NCBI GenBank assembly: GCA_020912385.1
Contig: CP087210.1
Location: 1,054,001-1,118,000, forward strand
From: Neofusicoccum parvum
Lineage: Eukaryota; Ascomycota; Dothideomycetes; Botryosphaeriales; Botryosphaeriaceae
Direction: 5' to 3'
Length of the DNA: 64,000 nt
The notes beneath the pieces were generated by a model. That model was not told where the DNA came from. It worked only from the letters and a program-made list of their open reading frames with translations, and ran no database searches. Positions 33,354 to 44,650 of this stretch are shown in pieces. Position 1 is the stretch's first letter. Each line of letters starts with the position of its first letter. Made by a program: the position numbers and the translations under genes.

Positions 33354-34066
33354 ATGCCTGTTCCCGCCTACGGTGCCGCTCCCCTCAGCAAGACCTTTGC
33401 TCTGGTCAGAGTCTTGGAGGTCATCAGCATGATCATCGTTGTTGGTATTGCTGCCAACTTCGTCAACGACATTGTCTCGAGTGGCATTGAGCCGCCGAAG
33501 GAGGTTGTTGGTACTCTCAGCGTTGTAAGTTTACCTCAACAATCATGGTATACAGGAGAATACTGACCTTTGAAGACTTGCATTGCCACGCTCTACTGCA
33601 TGGTCAGCATCGCGTTCTTCTATTCTGAGGCCCACCTCGGTCTCCTGGTCATGACGGCTGTCGACTTCCTCCTGCTCATCGCCTTCATCGTCGTCGCCGT
33701 CTGCCTGGGCAAGCCCATTTCCTTCCTCAACTGCTACATGGTCCAGAGCACCTCCGAGTCCGTCACCTCGTCTAATGCCTACACCTACTACAACTCGGTC
33801 AAGGCAAACCTGAACATCAGCGGAGCCGGCATTAATTTGGGTGCTTTCGCCGGTGCGACCAAGGCCAACTGCTTTGAGACTAAGACCATCTGGGGTCTGA
33901 GCATTGCGCTTTGGTAAGTCATTAGACAATCCGCAGTTTCGTATTGAGTCAGTTGCTGACTGTGAGACAAAACAGCATCCTGTTCACTACCTCTTGCGTC
34001 CTGCTCCCCACGCTGTTCATGAAGAACAAGAAGGCCAACGCTGCTCCCCCCAAGGCTGAAGTGTAA
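33354..34066 (+). CDS. MARVEL-domain four-helix membrane protein
   Basis: Exons 33354-33524, 33576-33913 and 33976-34066, with introns of 51 and 62 nt (GTAAGT donors), give 199 aa. There are four membrane helices at about 14-36, 52-73, 78-102 and 161-184. The short N-terminal tail, the long loop between helices 3 and 4 with two cysteines, and the lysine-rich C terminus (KNKKANAAPPK) fit the fungal MARVEL group, which acts in membrane apposition and trafficking. Which member it is cannot be said. Strong splice sites and the TATA box suggest solid expression. Confidence 0.85.
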
Positions 34067-34468
34067 ATGACTTACGATCACTACAACACTCGGGTCCTTT
34101 TGACAATGGGCAAAATTGTCGCGGCGCAAGTACTCGCCGCTGAAACATCTGTCTCATTCAACAAGATTGTTTGAGCATTGCATTCCAAGGAGTTGAGCGG
34201 TCATCCTCTTATTTTCTCGTTTTCAGTCTGATTTCTTGTTCTGCATTTTCTTCTGCTCTCTCGTTCTTACATCTGTCGATTTTCCCAGCGCGCATCAACA
34301 GACATTGAATGTCCTAATGTAATGATTACTACAAAAAATGGAAACACGGAGTTTTGGGGTTATTTTAAAATTGCAGTCTGTCTATTATGGCAGACCTCAT
34401 GTTAATTTCGAAGTCTGTCCCACGCAACTAATATCCACACCAGGGCATCCGCTTTCCCACCCCCGATC
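34067..34468. other. Convergent intergenic spacer
   Basis: Holds the 3' ends of the MARVEL gene and the permease. T-rich near 34200-34270; no coding signal. Confidence 0.6.
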
Positions 34469-36076
34469 TCACACCCCGACCTCCATCCTCGCCTTCCTCC
34501 GCTTATCCCTCGCACTCAGCAGCGCCATGACGGGCACCAGCGCAAACTGCGCCACCGCCGTCACCAGCACGGACACGAAGCCCTTCGCGAAGCGCGGCGC
34601 CTCCACGGCCGGGAACTGCAGCAGCTGGCTCCAGGCCGCGATGGCCTGGCCGATGGCGTTCATGCTCGCGGTGACGACGGCGCGCTCCTCGGCGTCGCCG
34701 GCCATGGCCACGGTGGCCCAGCCCATGGTCAGCGGGCTGACGGCGCCCTCGAACCCGCAGACCACGAACGCGGCCACGCGCCCGGCCTCGCCCACGTCCC
34801 ACGCCACCAGCAGCGACACGCCGACCAGCACCGGGACGGTGACGGCGAGCGTCGGGATCCAGAAGCGGCCGCCCAGGCGGTCGGCGGCGGCGCCGGCGGC
34901 GAGGGCGGCGACGACGGAGAGCGCGGTGGCGACGGTGGGCAGGGTGTTGACGCGCGAGACGGAGTAGACGGCCGGCGACTTGGCCTTGAGGTAGAGCGAG
35001 AAGGGCGTCGAGTAGGGCTGGAAGTTCTGGTCCATGAGCGTCCACTGTAGCACGAAGACGTACCAGTGCCACCGCCCGAACACGCGCCCGAAGATGTCGC
35101 GCGTCACCCGCAGCTGCGGCGGCGCCGTCAGCCCGGCCAGCCGCGCCCGCGCGAAGGCGTGCTCGGCGGGCGTGAGGACGCGGGGTTTCTTGCGCGCGGG
35201 GACGTCCGGGAAGATGAGGAAGCCGCTGGCGGGGGAGGCGGGTTGTCAGCCGGTGGGCGGTCTGGGTGGATGGGTGGGTGACTTACAGCAAGGAGATGGG
35301 GATGGTGATGATGGTGTCGACTATGAACAGCCATCTCCAACCGGCCAGTCCGTGCGTGCCGCTCAGGTTGGTGTAGGCGGCGGCTTGCAGGTAGCCGGCG
35401 AACATGGTGCCGAGGGGACTGGCGATGAAGAAGAACGCAACTCGTCGGCCAATTTCAGGAGGTTTGTACCATGAACCAATGACGTAGATGACACCGGTGA
35501 AACTGCAGCTTTCGAAGAGACCAACAAGGAAGCGCATGGCATACACGGTGTCCACATTCTGCGCCCATGCCAGGCCGAATGTCGCGAGACCCCAACCGAT
35601 TTCGAGGGTGGGAAGAACCACGTTGATCGGATAGCGCGTGAGATAGTAGCATGCCGGGATCATGGACGTGCAGTAGGAGGCCCAGAACACGATTGTGATG
35701 TAGTTTAATTGATTGCCATGGAGATGGAGATCTTCCCTCATTCCTCTAAGAATTGACTGGTCAGTGTCATGGCCATCGACTGTAGGGTGTTAAAACAGGA
35801 AACTCACGAAACGTAAGCGTTCGTTATGGACTGCTGATCCAGATACTTGGTGAAAAAAGACAGACATCCGAAGATGAGGATCATGAGATCGAGCTTTAGG
35901 ATAAGCTTCTTCTCCAGGCTCGGCATGCTCTTGGGATACCAATGAACGATGGTCATGAACCGGATCCATGCCCCCTCTCTTTCATCTTCCACAAAATCAC
36001 CCCCCGAGCTGGAGACCACACCGGGCTCCTCTGCAATCACAGATTGGGAGACATTCTTCTCCTGATCAGCCCCCAT
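34469..36076 (-). CDS. MFS transporter, allantoate/pantothenate permease (Dal5/Liz1) family
   Basis: Exons 36076-35808, 35745-35287 and 35225-34469, with introns of 62 and 61 nt, give 494 aa, the usual family length. The cytosolic N terminus of about 55 residues is acidic and ends in LEKKLILKLDLMILIFGCLSFF, the first helix. Family landmarks follow: FTKYLDQQSITNAYVSGM, LTRYPINVVLPTLEIGWG, MRFLVGLFESCSFTGVIYVIGSWY, and the last helices with ASMNAIGQAIAAWSQLLQFP. It should be a proton-coupled organic-anion importer in the plasma membrane. The last exon is far more GC-rich than the first two. The partial transporter at the left edge belongs to the same family but is a different protein. Confidence 0.93.
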
Positions 36077-37857
36077 TTTGGCAGTCTCGGAAATGGGGAA
36101 GGGAAGAAGCGCTGCGACAATCAGACGGCATTGCAAAGTCGAGCAGCAGCAGATTCTTTATAAAAGGCTAGCATGATCACCGATATTCGCCACTTTTCCC
36201 ACATTTCAGCAGGAAGCAGTCGCCAGATGTTGTGTTTGAGGGTGGGATTTGTAAATCGCATCATCGTGACCCCACTTGGGCTCATCGACTGCGATCACAC
36301 CTCAACTCGTGACTGGAGATGTACATCATCTTGCCCCAGATTGTGTCTTTATGTGCACTGCACGTACTCATGCATTGACTCCTGCAGCTGCTCGGTGTCG
36401 ACTCGTTCCAGACCCGTCAGCAGGGCCGTGTTTTCGGGTGGGCGAAGATGCAAAGATCCCTGAGGATGTCGTGGCCGGCGGGACCCGACAGGTGCTGTAC
36501 GTGTTATGCGCGAATCCTTGGAGTTTTGCTCCGTCTCCGAGACTTGACTGGGTGTGATGTTCTCTCAGCAGAAACATTTTGACGGCGAGAAAAGATGCAT
36601 CACCCCGACTCCGTACGTCAGACACTGGCTACGACCGGGACGAGCATCACACGGAGTGACGCGCAAAGATTGGAGAAAGAGAATAGCAGCGACATGTCCT
36701 CCCAGCAGTTGGGAGCTTCCGAGGAGGGGCTACGAGGATGAGTAGCTCGACAGAGCAGACGGCATGGTTTCTTCTTTGAGAGGAGGGGTTGCTTCCACGT
36801 TCCCAACGCGCCGCTTGCTCCCTTGATATGAAGCACCTTGCTGAGTGCGCTTATCTGCTCTGGGCGGCCAATCAGCCCTGCCTCGCGGGCTGCAAGCATG
36901 TGAGTCTCTCAATTCCCGCCTCTCGTTGCGTCATTCTTTATCTCGTCGGCGTTGGGACATGCTCCGGACCAGGTGGTTGGCGCGTGCCGGGCAGGGCGCC
37001 GCGGCGCATCGGCAGGCGGGAGGCGGAGGGCGCTCTTGACGCCTGTATCTCGCGCGGTGGCCTCCGCCGGAGTTTGGGCACTCGCCTGGCCGCAGACGTA
37101 TCGTGAGCAGAAAATTCTGCGATGAAGGTTTGCGTCCGGGGCCTGGACGGCGCAGGGCTCCGCTAAAATTCTCCACCGTTGCCGTCGGCGGCCAAAGCTC
37201 CTTGCCGCTCCGGGCATGGCGGTCGGCCTTGGCCGCAAATCAGGCAAATCAGGCGGGCGCCGCGAGCGTTGCGCCACCAGAAGACCGCGACTCCCTCAGC
37301 CGCGGCCCAGCGCATCGGCGTCGGAAGCGCTCCTGGTGAGCCATGAGAGGCGCATGGCCGGCCTCTTTTTTCAGCCATATGACCTGCCCGCCCGCCTATA
37401 TGGCCTACCCCTCCTCGCGTTCCTGCGCCCAGCGCCAGCAAACTCCGCGCCGGCTCCCATCCATCGCGCCCCTCCACATTCAGCCGCCGCTCCCCGCCTC
37501 CTCTGTGTCGTCATTCGCCAATCGCTCTGCCTTCCGCGCGGCTCCACCAGTCTACCCCAGCTTTCGCCAGCGCGACCGCCGGCTTCCCCTCGCAACCAGC
37601 GCCCTAGATCCCGAGCAATCCGCCGACATACCGAGTCCGACTCGTGGAGTGGACGCCTCAAGCGCTCTGAGGTCGTGCATCACAGCCGCGCTTGCGCCGC
37701 GCCTCCGCAATTGAGCACCACCTGATCACCTCCGCCTTTTCCTGCGCCCGCCGCTGCCTTGTACCCGCCGCCGCCTTGTACCCGCCGTGTCGCCACTTCC
37801 AACGAGAGCCAAACCTCCTGCGACCAGTGCGACGGCCGCACACACAATCCACCCACC
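36077..37857. promoter_or_regulatory. Divergent intergenic region, permease / Fmp42-like gene
   Basis: About 1.8 kb. From 37480 on, the plus strand is C-rich, typical of the leader of the downstream gene. Frames up to about 170 codons in 36900-37720 lie on both strands and have no domain. Confidence 0.5.
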
Positions 37858-39843
37858 ATGGCTATGATACAGCGTGTTTCGTCGATGGAGGCTATACAGC
37901 CGTGGAGAAGCCGGTCCGTGTCGCCCGCTGGCAGCGAGCGCCGCAAGCTCAGTTTCAATCCAGTCCAAGAAGGCTCCTGGGGTCCTGCTGCCCATGAGGA
38001 GCTGGTGCCGGCGTTCGAGGTCTCCAGAGCGAGGCGCATATGTGAGTCCTGACACGTGCTGGGGAGGGGGAAGCAGCAACAGCTGGCAATGAATGCTGAC
38101 AGCCGCCGCAGTGCAGGTCTCCGCCGCAGTCGTGTACTGCCTGCTGGCTGCCGGAGTCGTGTTCGGATACGCTGCGCTCAAGCCTGTCCTGATCGAACAG
38201 GGTGTTTACAGAGACCGATGCACGGAGCATGAGTTGAAAGAGGGTGTCAGAGTGTGCTACGAGCAGGAGATCAGGTACGGCATACCACGGCGTGATTGCG
38301 CCCTAGCGGGAATGCAGAGAGCTGACGTTCCACAGGCTCAACTTTATGTTCACCCTGGCCGCAGTGTCCACTAATGTCTGCGCACTGCCAGTCGGCACCA
38401 TTCTCGACCGATTCGGGCCTCGCGTCAGCGGCTTGATGGGAGTCGTCTTTCTCACAGTCGGATCACTCTTCTTCGCCTTCTCCGAGGATCTTCCCTTCGA
38501 CGGATATATTCCCGGCTACCTTTTTCTTGCATTGGGTGGCCCATTCGTGTTCATCTCCTCATTCCAGCTCTCCAACACCTTCCCGCGCTATTCAGGTCTC
38601 ATTTTGGCCCTGCTCACCGGAGCTTTCGACACTTCATCCGCCCTTTTCCTATTCTACAGGTTGATTTACCAAGCCACCGGTGGAGACCTCACCCCCAAGA
38701 AATTTTTCTTGATTTACCTGGTCGTACCTGTATATATCCTTATCGTACAGATTACCCTCATGCCCAGCAAGTCTTATGAGACGGTGGGAGAGCTTGCCAG
38801 TCGCGCCGATGACGCTACTACTGATTTCCACGAATCGGACGACGACATTTCGGACAGGTCCTTCGTTCAGAGCTTGCGCAACGAGCGGAGAGCTCGTCGG
38901 GAGAGTATTGCCAGCGAGATCACCGCGCTTCTGGACGGCAAAGACGCAGCCAAGCGGGCCGAAGAGGATGAGAAGAAGAAGGAGACCAGCGGTGTCTGGG
39001 GTGCTCTGCATGGCAAGACCGCTGCACAGCAGATTCGAACGCCTTGGTTCATCCTCATCACGCTTTTCACTGTCATCCAGATGACCCGCATCAATTACTT
39101 CGTCGCAACCATCCGAGCGCAGTACGAGTATCTTCTGGGAGACTATGAGAAGGCGGTGCAAGTGAATTCGTTCTTCGACGTTGCATTGCCTCTTGGTGGT
39201 GTCATTAGTGTGCCTTTCATCGGCCTTATCCTCGACAACACCAGCACTCCTTTCGTGCTGGGGCTGTTGGTAACCATCGCAACGTCGATTGGTATTCTAG
39301 GTGTGATCCCTCAAATGTGGGCGGCCTATGCGAACGTCTGTCTCTTCGTGGTGTACCGCCCCCTGTACTACACCGCAGTCTCGTGAGTTTCTTCCTTCAC
39401 TACCTCTATCATACTTCTCACCTACAGCAAGCTAAACTAACTTTTTATCCAACAGAGATTACGCTGCCAAAGTCTTTGGGTTTGCTACCTTTGGTAAGGT
39501 CTACGGTCTGATCATTTGCCTGGCCGGCCTTCTTAACTTTGCCCAATCCGGTCTTGATGCCCTCACTCACCGCGCCTTCAACAACAATCCCATCCCGGTT
39601 AACATTATCCTCCTGGGAACTGCCTTCACGGTTGGCATCGCCCTTGTTGCCTTCGTTTCCTGGAAGACTAAGGTTATCCACCGCGAGCGTGTCGAGGAGG
39701 ACGCCGAGGATGCTCGTGAAGTCCTCATGCCCGGCGCCGAGATGGGCTTCGAAAACGCCGACTATGCAAATGGCGGACAGAATGGAGATGGAGACAGTGC
39801 GCATAGGGGCAGGGGTTACGGAACGATTAATGGAAGCACTTGA
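37858..39843 (+). CDS. MFS transporter, Fmp42/nodulin-like family
   Basis: Four exons, 37858-38041, 38112-38274, 38336-39382 and 39456-39843, with introns of 70, 61 and 73 nt, give 593 aa. A hydrophilic serine-rich head of about 60 residues precedes the first helix VSAAVVYCLLAAGVVFGYAA. The core has GTILDRFGPRVSG, the loop between helices 2 and 3 that carries D-R-x-G in the major facilitator fold. A long charged central loop of about 90 residues (SDDDISD...KRAEEDEKKKE) separates the two six-helix halves. The overall plan resembles yeast Fmp42 (YMR221C) and fungal relatives, whose substrates are unknown. At the start of exon 2, a second acceptor nine bases upstream also keeps phase but lies too close to the branch site. 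Confidence 0.9.
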
Positions 39844-41286
39844 AATGGTGAGCAAATGGCACTGTGATGGAGGGAGTCGACATGTTCAGGAACAAAAGAA
39901 AAAAGAGTTGGACGTTCATTTCGGGTACAAAAAATTGGGTAAATGGCAGGGCATATGGGTGGGATTGTCTCGGTTGCATGCGATATATCCTTGGTTTCTT
40001 TTTCTATGACCCGGAGAGGAGAATTCTGTCTTGCATCCCGGCATAATATGGAGTTGGGGACTGGTCTTTGCTTGCTTCTAACTGCGCATAGTGGCTATCT
40101 GGCGCGTTCAGTGTCTGGCTTCTTGTGAATTCCTACTGTTTTGTGTTCATATGAGATTGCGGAGACAGTGTGAGTACTGTATAGCTGAATAAAGTGCACT
40201 TTTTGCGATGGCCGACACGCCTTCCATGCGGGATGACCGGTCTGTACAAAGTTACTGGGCCTCATTTGGTATGGGCCTCGAAGGAAACTGACCGTTCTAA
40301 TATGCTGCGTTGCTGCAGGTCCAAAAAGAGTAGCCAGGCCATCGGGTGCACGTCGGCCCCGGCGCATGCGGAAGGTTTCTGCTCTGGTTCTGGCCAGCCA
40401 CTAAAGTGTAATTGATGAATCCAGCGACCTTTGCGTTCATGAAGGTCTTTTACTTTGAGAGATGGACGTAGAATCTAGAGTCGATGTAGCATCTTTGGCC
40501 TAGTCTCTGTACTACACGCTCTGCACCGCTGTAGCCAAGCAAATCCGGATGGGTAAGAGTCACTGCGGATTATGGAATCACCGAAGTGATATTCTCTCAG
40601 GTCCGCGAAGGATGAGGTGATGCATATGCTAATTGAGTTCCCTTCTTCTGCGAACGAGTGTCTCCCTTTCAAAATTCAATCCATCGAGGTCGAAAGTATT
40701 CCAGGTGCGCCGAAAGCAAAATAGATGAAGGAGGAAGTCAGCTGAGAACCGTTGAAGGGAAGACGCGGATAAGCAGCAGATGAGCCGCAAGACACTGCGC
40801 CACAAGAGCGGAGCTCAAGGTTATATCCGTAGGCTGCTCGTCATGATCCGCTCCGTCCCGCAGGCGCCGTTGCGCTGGCGTGTTTGCTCCGAGTTCCAGA
40901 AATAGTAATTTGCGGGGGAGTGTCTCCGGGGTCGGCGGACAGACACCCACACCGGCCGGACTTCAGTTGCACCTACTCCATATGCCATGCTTTCCGCTTG
41001 CCACTGTGCGCTCTGTAAACAGATCGAATACGAGGAACTGGTGGCGCCATGAGAGATTGGATCATGGTGTTTCACAAAGTTTATCGGACAAAGTTTTGCA
41101 ACTCCCAATTTTAACAACCTCATGCTCAGCGGGGCTCGTGCCTGGAGGACTGTGTAGAGGAAGGAAATGTAGACGTTCAGAAGAATATAAAAGAACAGTG
41201 TTTGTCAATCCATCTATTCGACAAACACAAGCCATCAGATCCAACTCTTCTCAACACCAGCAGCATCACCTCAAAACAACACTGCA
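39844..41286. other. Intergenic region upstream of the PhiA-like gene
   Basis: About 1.4 kb with the 3' end of the Fmp42-like gene and the promoter of the next gene. No further coding signal. Confidence 0.55.
41186..41192 (+). promoter_or_regulatory. TATA box of the PhiA-like gene
   Basis: TATAAAA about 95 bp before the start codon, followed by a CA-rich leader, fits a strongly expressed secreted-protein gene. Confidence 0.65.
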
Positions 41287-41949
41287 ATGTTCTTCTCCAA
41301 AACCTTTTTCACCACCTTCCTCCTCTCGGCCCTCGCCCTGGGCGCTCCCCTCGCCGACCCGGACCCCGCCGCCGACGCCCTCGAGGCGCGCGCCACGCCC
41401 GCGCCGCCGGCCACAGCGTTCGGCCTCGTCGCCATCGCGCCGGGCACGCCCATCCACCAGCACCGCATCTCGGCGTCGAACTCGGGGCTGCACCTCCTCT
41501 CGCCCAACCGCGACGCGCAGTGCGGGCCGGACAGCACGCAGCGGCGGCCCTTCGCCGCCTTCACGCTGCGCGACGGCGGCCAGTGGTTCCTCTGGGACCC
41601 GAAGACGGGGTCGCGCCGCCAGCAGCTGTGGTCCGACGTGTCGGGCATGGGCCAGGGCGCGCTGCAGTACACGCGCGACCGCAGGGAGGCCAACGGCCTC
41701 AACAAGAACAGGATCACCACCGAGGAGTTTGGCTTCATGGGCGCGGGAACCAAGGAGCGGCCGAGCTACCTGACGTGGAGGGGCGATCACGAGTTTATCG
41801 CCTGCCCGAGCGCGGGTGGCGGCGAGGGCGCGTGGAGCGTGTGGTTGAGCGCGGGCGTGGCGCAGCCCGGTGGGAACAAGGGTTGCAAGAAGTTCAGGGC
41901 GAGGGCCGTGGAGCTGCCCAAGGCGCTGGGGTGCAAGTACTCCAACTGA
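41287..41949 (+). CDS. Secreted PhiA-like cell wall protein (IgE-binding protein family)
   Basis: One exon, 220 aa. A clear signal peptide (FFTTFLLSALALG, cleavage near 19-20) is followed by a short acidic propeptide-like stretch ending LEARAT, a usual kexin-site context. The mature part resembles the family of Aspergillus PhiA, a wall protein needed for phialide development, and related IgE-binding antigens: FGLVAIAPGTPIHQHRISAS, then HLLSPN, and a late ITTEEFGF block. Four cysteines remain after processing. GC at third positions is very high. Family assignment rests on pattern and domain order and I could not search; a generic secreted wall protein is the fallback. Confidence 0.75.
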   Translation: MFFSKTFFTTFLLSALALGAPLADPDPAADALEARATPAPPATAFGLVAIAPGTPIHQHRISASNSGLHLLSPNRDAQCGPDSTQRRPFAAFTLRDGGQWFLWDPKTGSRRQQLWSDVSGMGQGALQYTRDRREANGLNKNRITTEEFGFMGAGTKERPSYLTWRGDHEFIACPSAGGGEGAWSVWLSAGVAQPGGNKGCKKFRARAVELPKALGCKYSN

Positions 41950-44650
41950 AGGGCCGCGTGGGTGCGGTAATGGATCTATGTTGTCACGTCTGTGCTTTCA
42001 CTATCAAATGTCATCGCGGATATCTTCAAATTCCTGCAAAAGAGACAGTCACACCTTCCCGGACATGCTATTATCATAACACTTGATGGTGAGCTTGAGT
42101 CCCTCAATACTGCCAAAGCCAGCGCTTGCTCTCTTAGTGGCTACTGCTCGGAGCGGTTGAAATCCCCCAACTCTTCGTTGATCAGCTTACACATGATACT
42201 CTGATGTTGTAGGCCATTGTTGTTTCCTGATACTATATCCGTGCATTCTATGCTTCTGATGATTGAGGATGAGAGCAGCATCGAAAAACTACATTCCTCT
42301 GCCTGAAAAACACCCTACCGCTGGATAAGCCCACGGAGTGTTGATCATGTACCTAGGCACAAATATGATGATCTCAGTAGAATTATCTAGTGAGGTGATT
42401 CCTGGTGTCATTCAGAAGTGAAAATTTACAAGATATCTTGAGAAACACTTAACGCAAAAATTTTGTAGTATAGATAAACGGACTTCGCGGTCACTTCCTC
42501 CAACAGACGCCCCCGATAAGTCAACAAAAACATTCATTATGATCAGAAGATTACGGCCCCGATATCATAAAGTACATGTCATTTCGCATTGAAATTCGAA
42601 AGCATAACCTCATCCTATAAATCTACGCTTACTATAACTCTCTTAAGTTTTAACTGTGTGAAGACGAAACTTCAGGGCGCGTCGGAGGAGACATGGTAAC
42701 GTACACTCTGGCCTGGCCCTTCCACTACCTATGCGGGCAAGGTAGCTCAAATAAATATTAATATCCCAGCACGTCCGGTTTAAATTTATTCAAAGTTGGG
42801 CTGAATTGATGAGCCTCAGCAGAGCTACACTATCATTTTCGATAATAAGCGCTCCTATTTACAAAACATGCCCGATTTTCATTCGAAAATTATAAAAAAA
42901 GATATATATAAAGATACAGAAGTAAGATATTCATTTTCAGATGCAAATTTTGCGTTTACACTCTTATAAGAGAACCAATCGAAATATCCAGGCAGTGCAA
43001 ACAAAACGCAGATATTTCAATGCTCTCAGGAAGCAATCATCAACACCGCAGACTTTCTTATTCGGCGCCCAAATATTCCTACTATTAATCTGACGTGGAA
43101 ACGGTACTAAAAAGAGACCTAGTGTGCCAGATAATGCAAAGCCGGTGTAGCACAATGTCAGAATTCCGAAGAGCCATCTCCCAAAACATAATTTTGCCGC
43201 ACAACACCCACACAAGCTAGACAAAACAATATTCTAGAAATCATATCATGTTGGAATTCTGAAGAAATCAGGCTTGAACATAGTTCCAGACTCAAGCTTG
43301 GAGGGCCAATTGCAATGTTGCCTTTCCCACACGATGAGCTCAAAGTTCCGTGAAGCTGGAGTGTCGCTGCTGCGAGGATTTCTTCCGCCCTCATAGTGTC
43401 ACCAAAAACCACTGGCAAGATGTAATATCTGAGGAAAATTGACGGTACGATTGTTAAAGGCACTGGACTTTCTCGTAGGCCCACCAGACATAGTATCGAT
43501 CAAATAACCGGATTCTGTAATGCCCGCAGTATTCCTAAAGTAACCGTTCTGGAGAGAAAATTTGTCAGAACAGTCTAATGATTTCATAAACATGAAGTCA
43601 ATGAGTTAATGCAATGGTGATGAGTGCATAATGGCTTCTTGAAGACGAATGCGAGCACTGATGTGGTCCGGCGTCTTGGTTCTAATCCAAACGCCACCCG
43701 CAAGGCTCGAGAAGTCAAATCTATCCATTGTAGCTTCGGGGGACTATATTATCCCGTGTTTGATTTCTCCCAAGGCAGTTTTACCGCACTTTAGTGATTA
43801 AGGTGCGTCGTTGCATTTTCGCTGCGAAGCCGTACGGCCCTCTACCTCCCACGTACGCGAATAATAAGTCCAAGTTGACGCAGTAAACAAACCCGCTGCT
43901 GATAAATTCGGAAAGATAGTATGCAAACGCTGGATACGAGAAAGGAAGCTATTCAGAAGTGGCAACGCGCTTGCATTCCAGACAGAGAAAAGGCATTGAG
44001 GAATACAACTCTACAGAATGTCAGAAGAAGGCGACATGCATGCACTACTGCGACTTACACCTAACGAAAAGAATCTAAATACTTCAAATTGAGACAGGTA
44101 TTCCTGGTCTACAGTTAGACTCAAATTTTTGTGCATCTATCATGGCTCGACAGCTTAGCCATTACTGCCGGTTCCATCAGAACGCTTCAGAACGGCGAGA
44201 AAAACAACGGTTTTAGTTGCGAGACCTATTCTCAAAGCCACAAAAGACGACTCTTGTTGTTCTACGGGCTCCCACTGCGCCGCTCGGTACCCAATCATTA
44301 AGTGACGTCAAAAATTAGGCAAGTCATTTTGGCTAAAAGCGGTTTTGTGAATCTCGTATCATCTCATTTCACTAACGTTCACACGAGCTTGTCTTTGAGG
44401 TGACTGAGACATGATCTCGCAATGTCTTTATTTCACTCTCGCAAGATGGCTCTCTGGTTAAGATGGCAAAAAGTGAAAACAGGGAGGTGACCCTTCAAAA
44501 AGCAGGATATTGAAAAGTGGACTCAACTTGAATGCCACCACCACACTAGCGTTCCAAACCACTGCCCGAAGACGCTTTCCTGGGCCACAAAAATTGGAGA
44601 TACTCCACATAGCGTGTGATGACAAGAGGAAAAGTTTGAAACCTCTCGCA
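41950..44650. other. AT-rich gene-free stretch
   Basis: Base composition changes visibly to AT after about 42200 and back near 44650. Stops are dense in all six frames and the longest frames are about 100 codons. One hydrophobic frame on the minus strand at 42964-43224 and one at 43158-43484 overlap and show no family; I do not call them. The stretch may be a decayed element or simply a gene desert. Confidence 0.6.

Noticed and set aside
42964..43484. Hydrophobic minus-strand frames that might be a small membrane protein
   Set aside because: Overlapping frames without start context, splice signals or family resemblance in AT-rich DNA.
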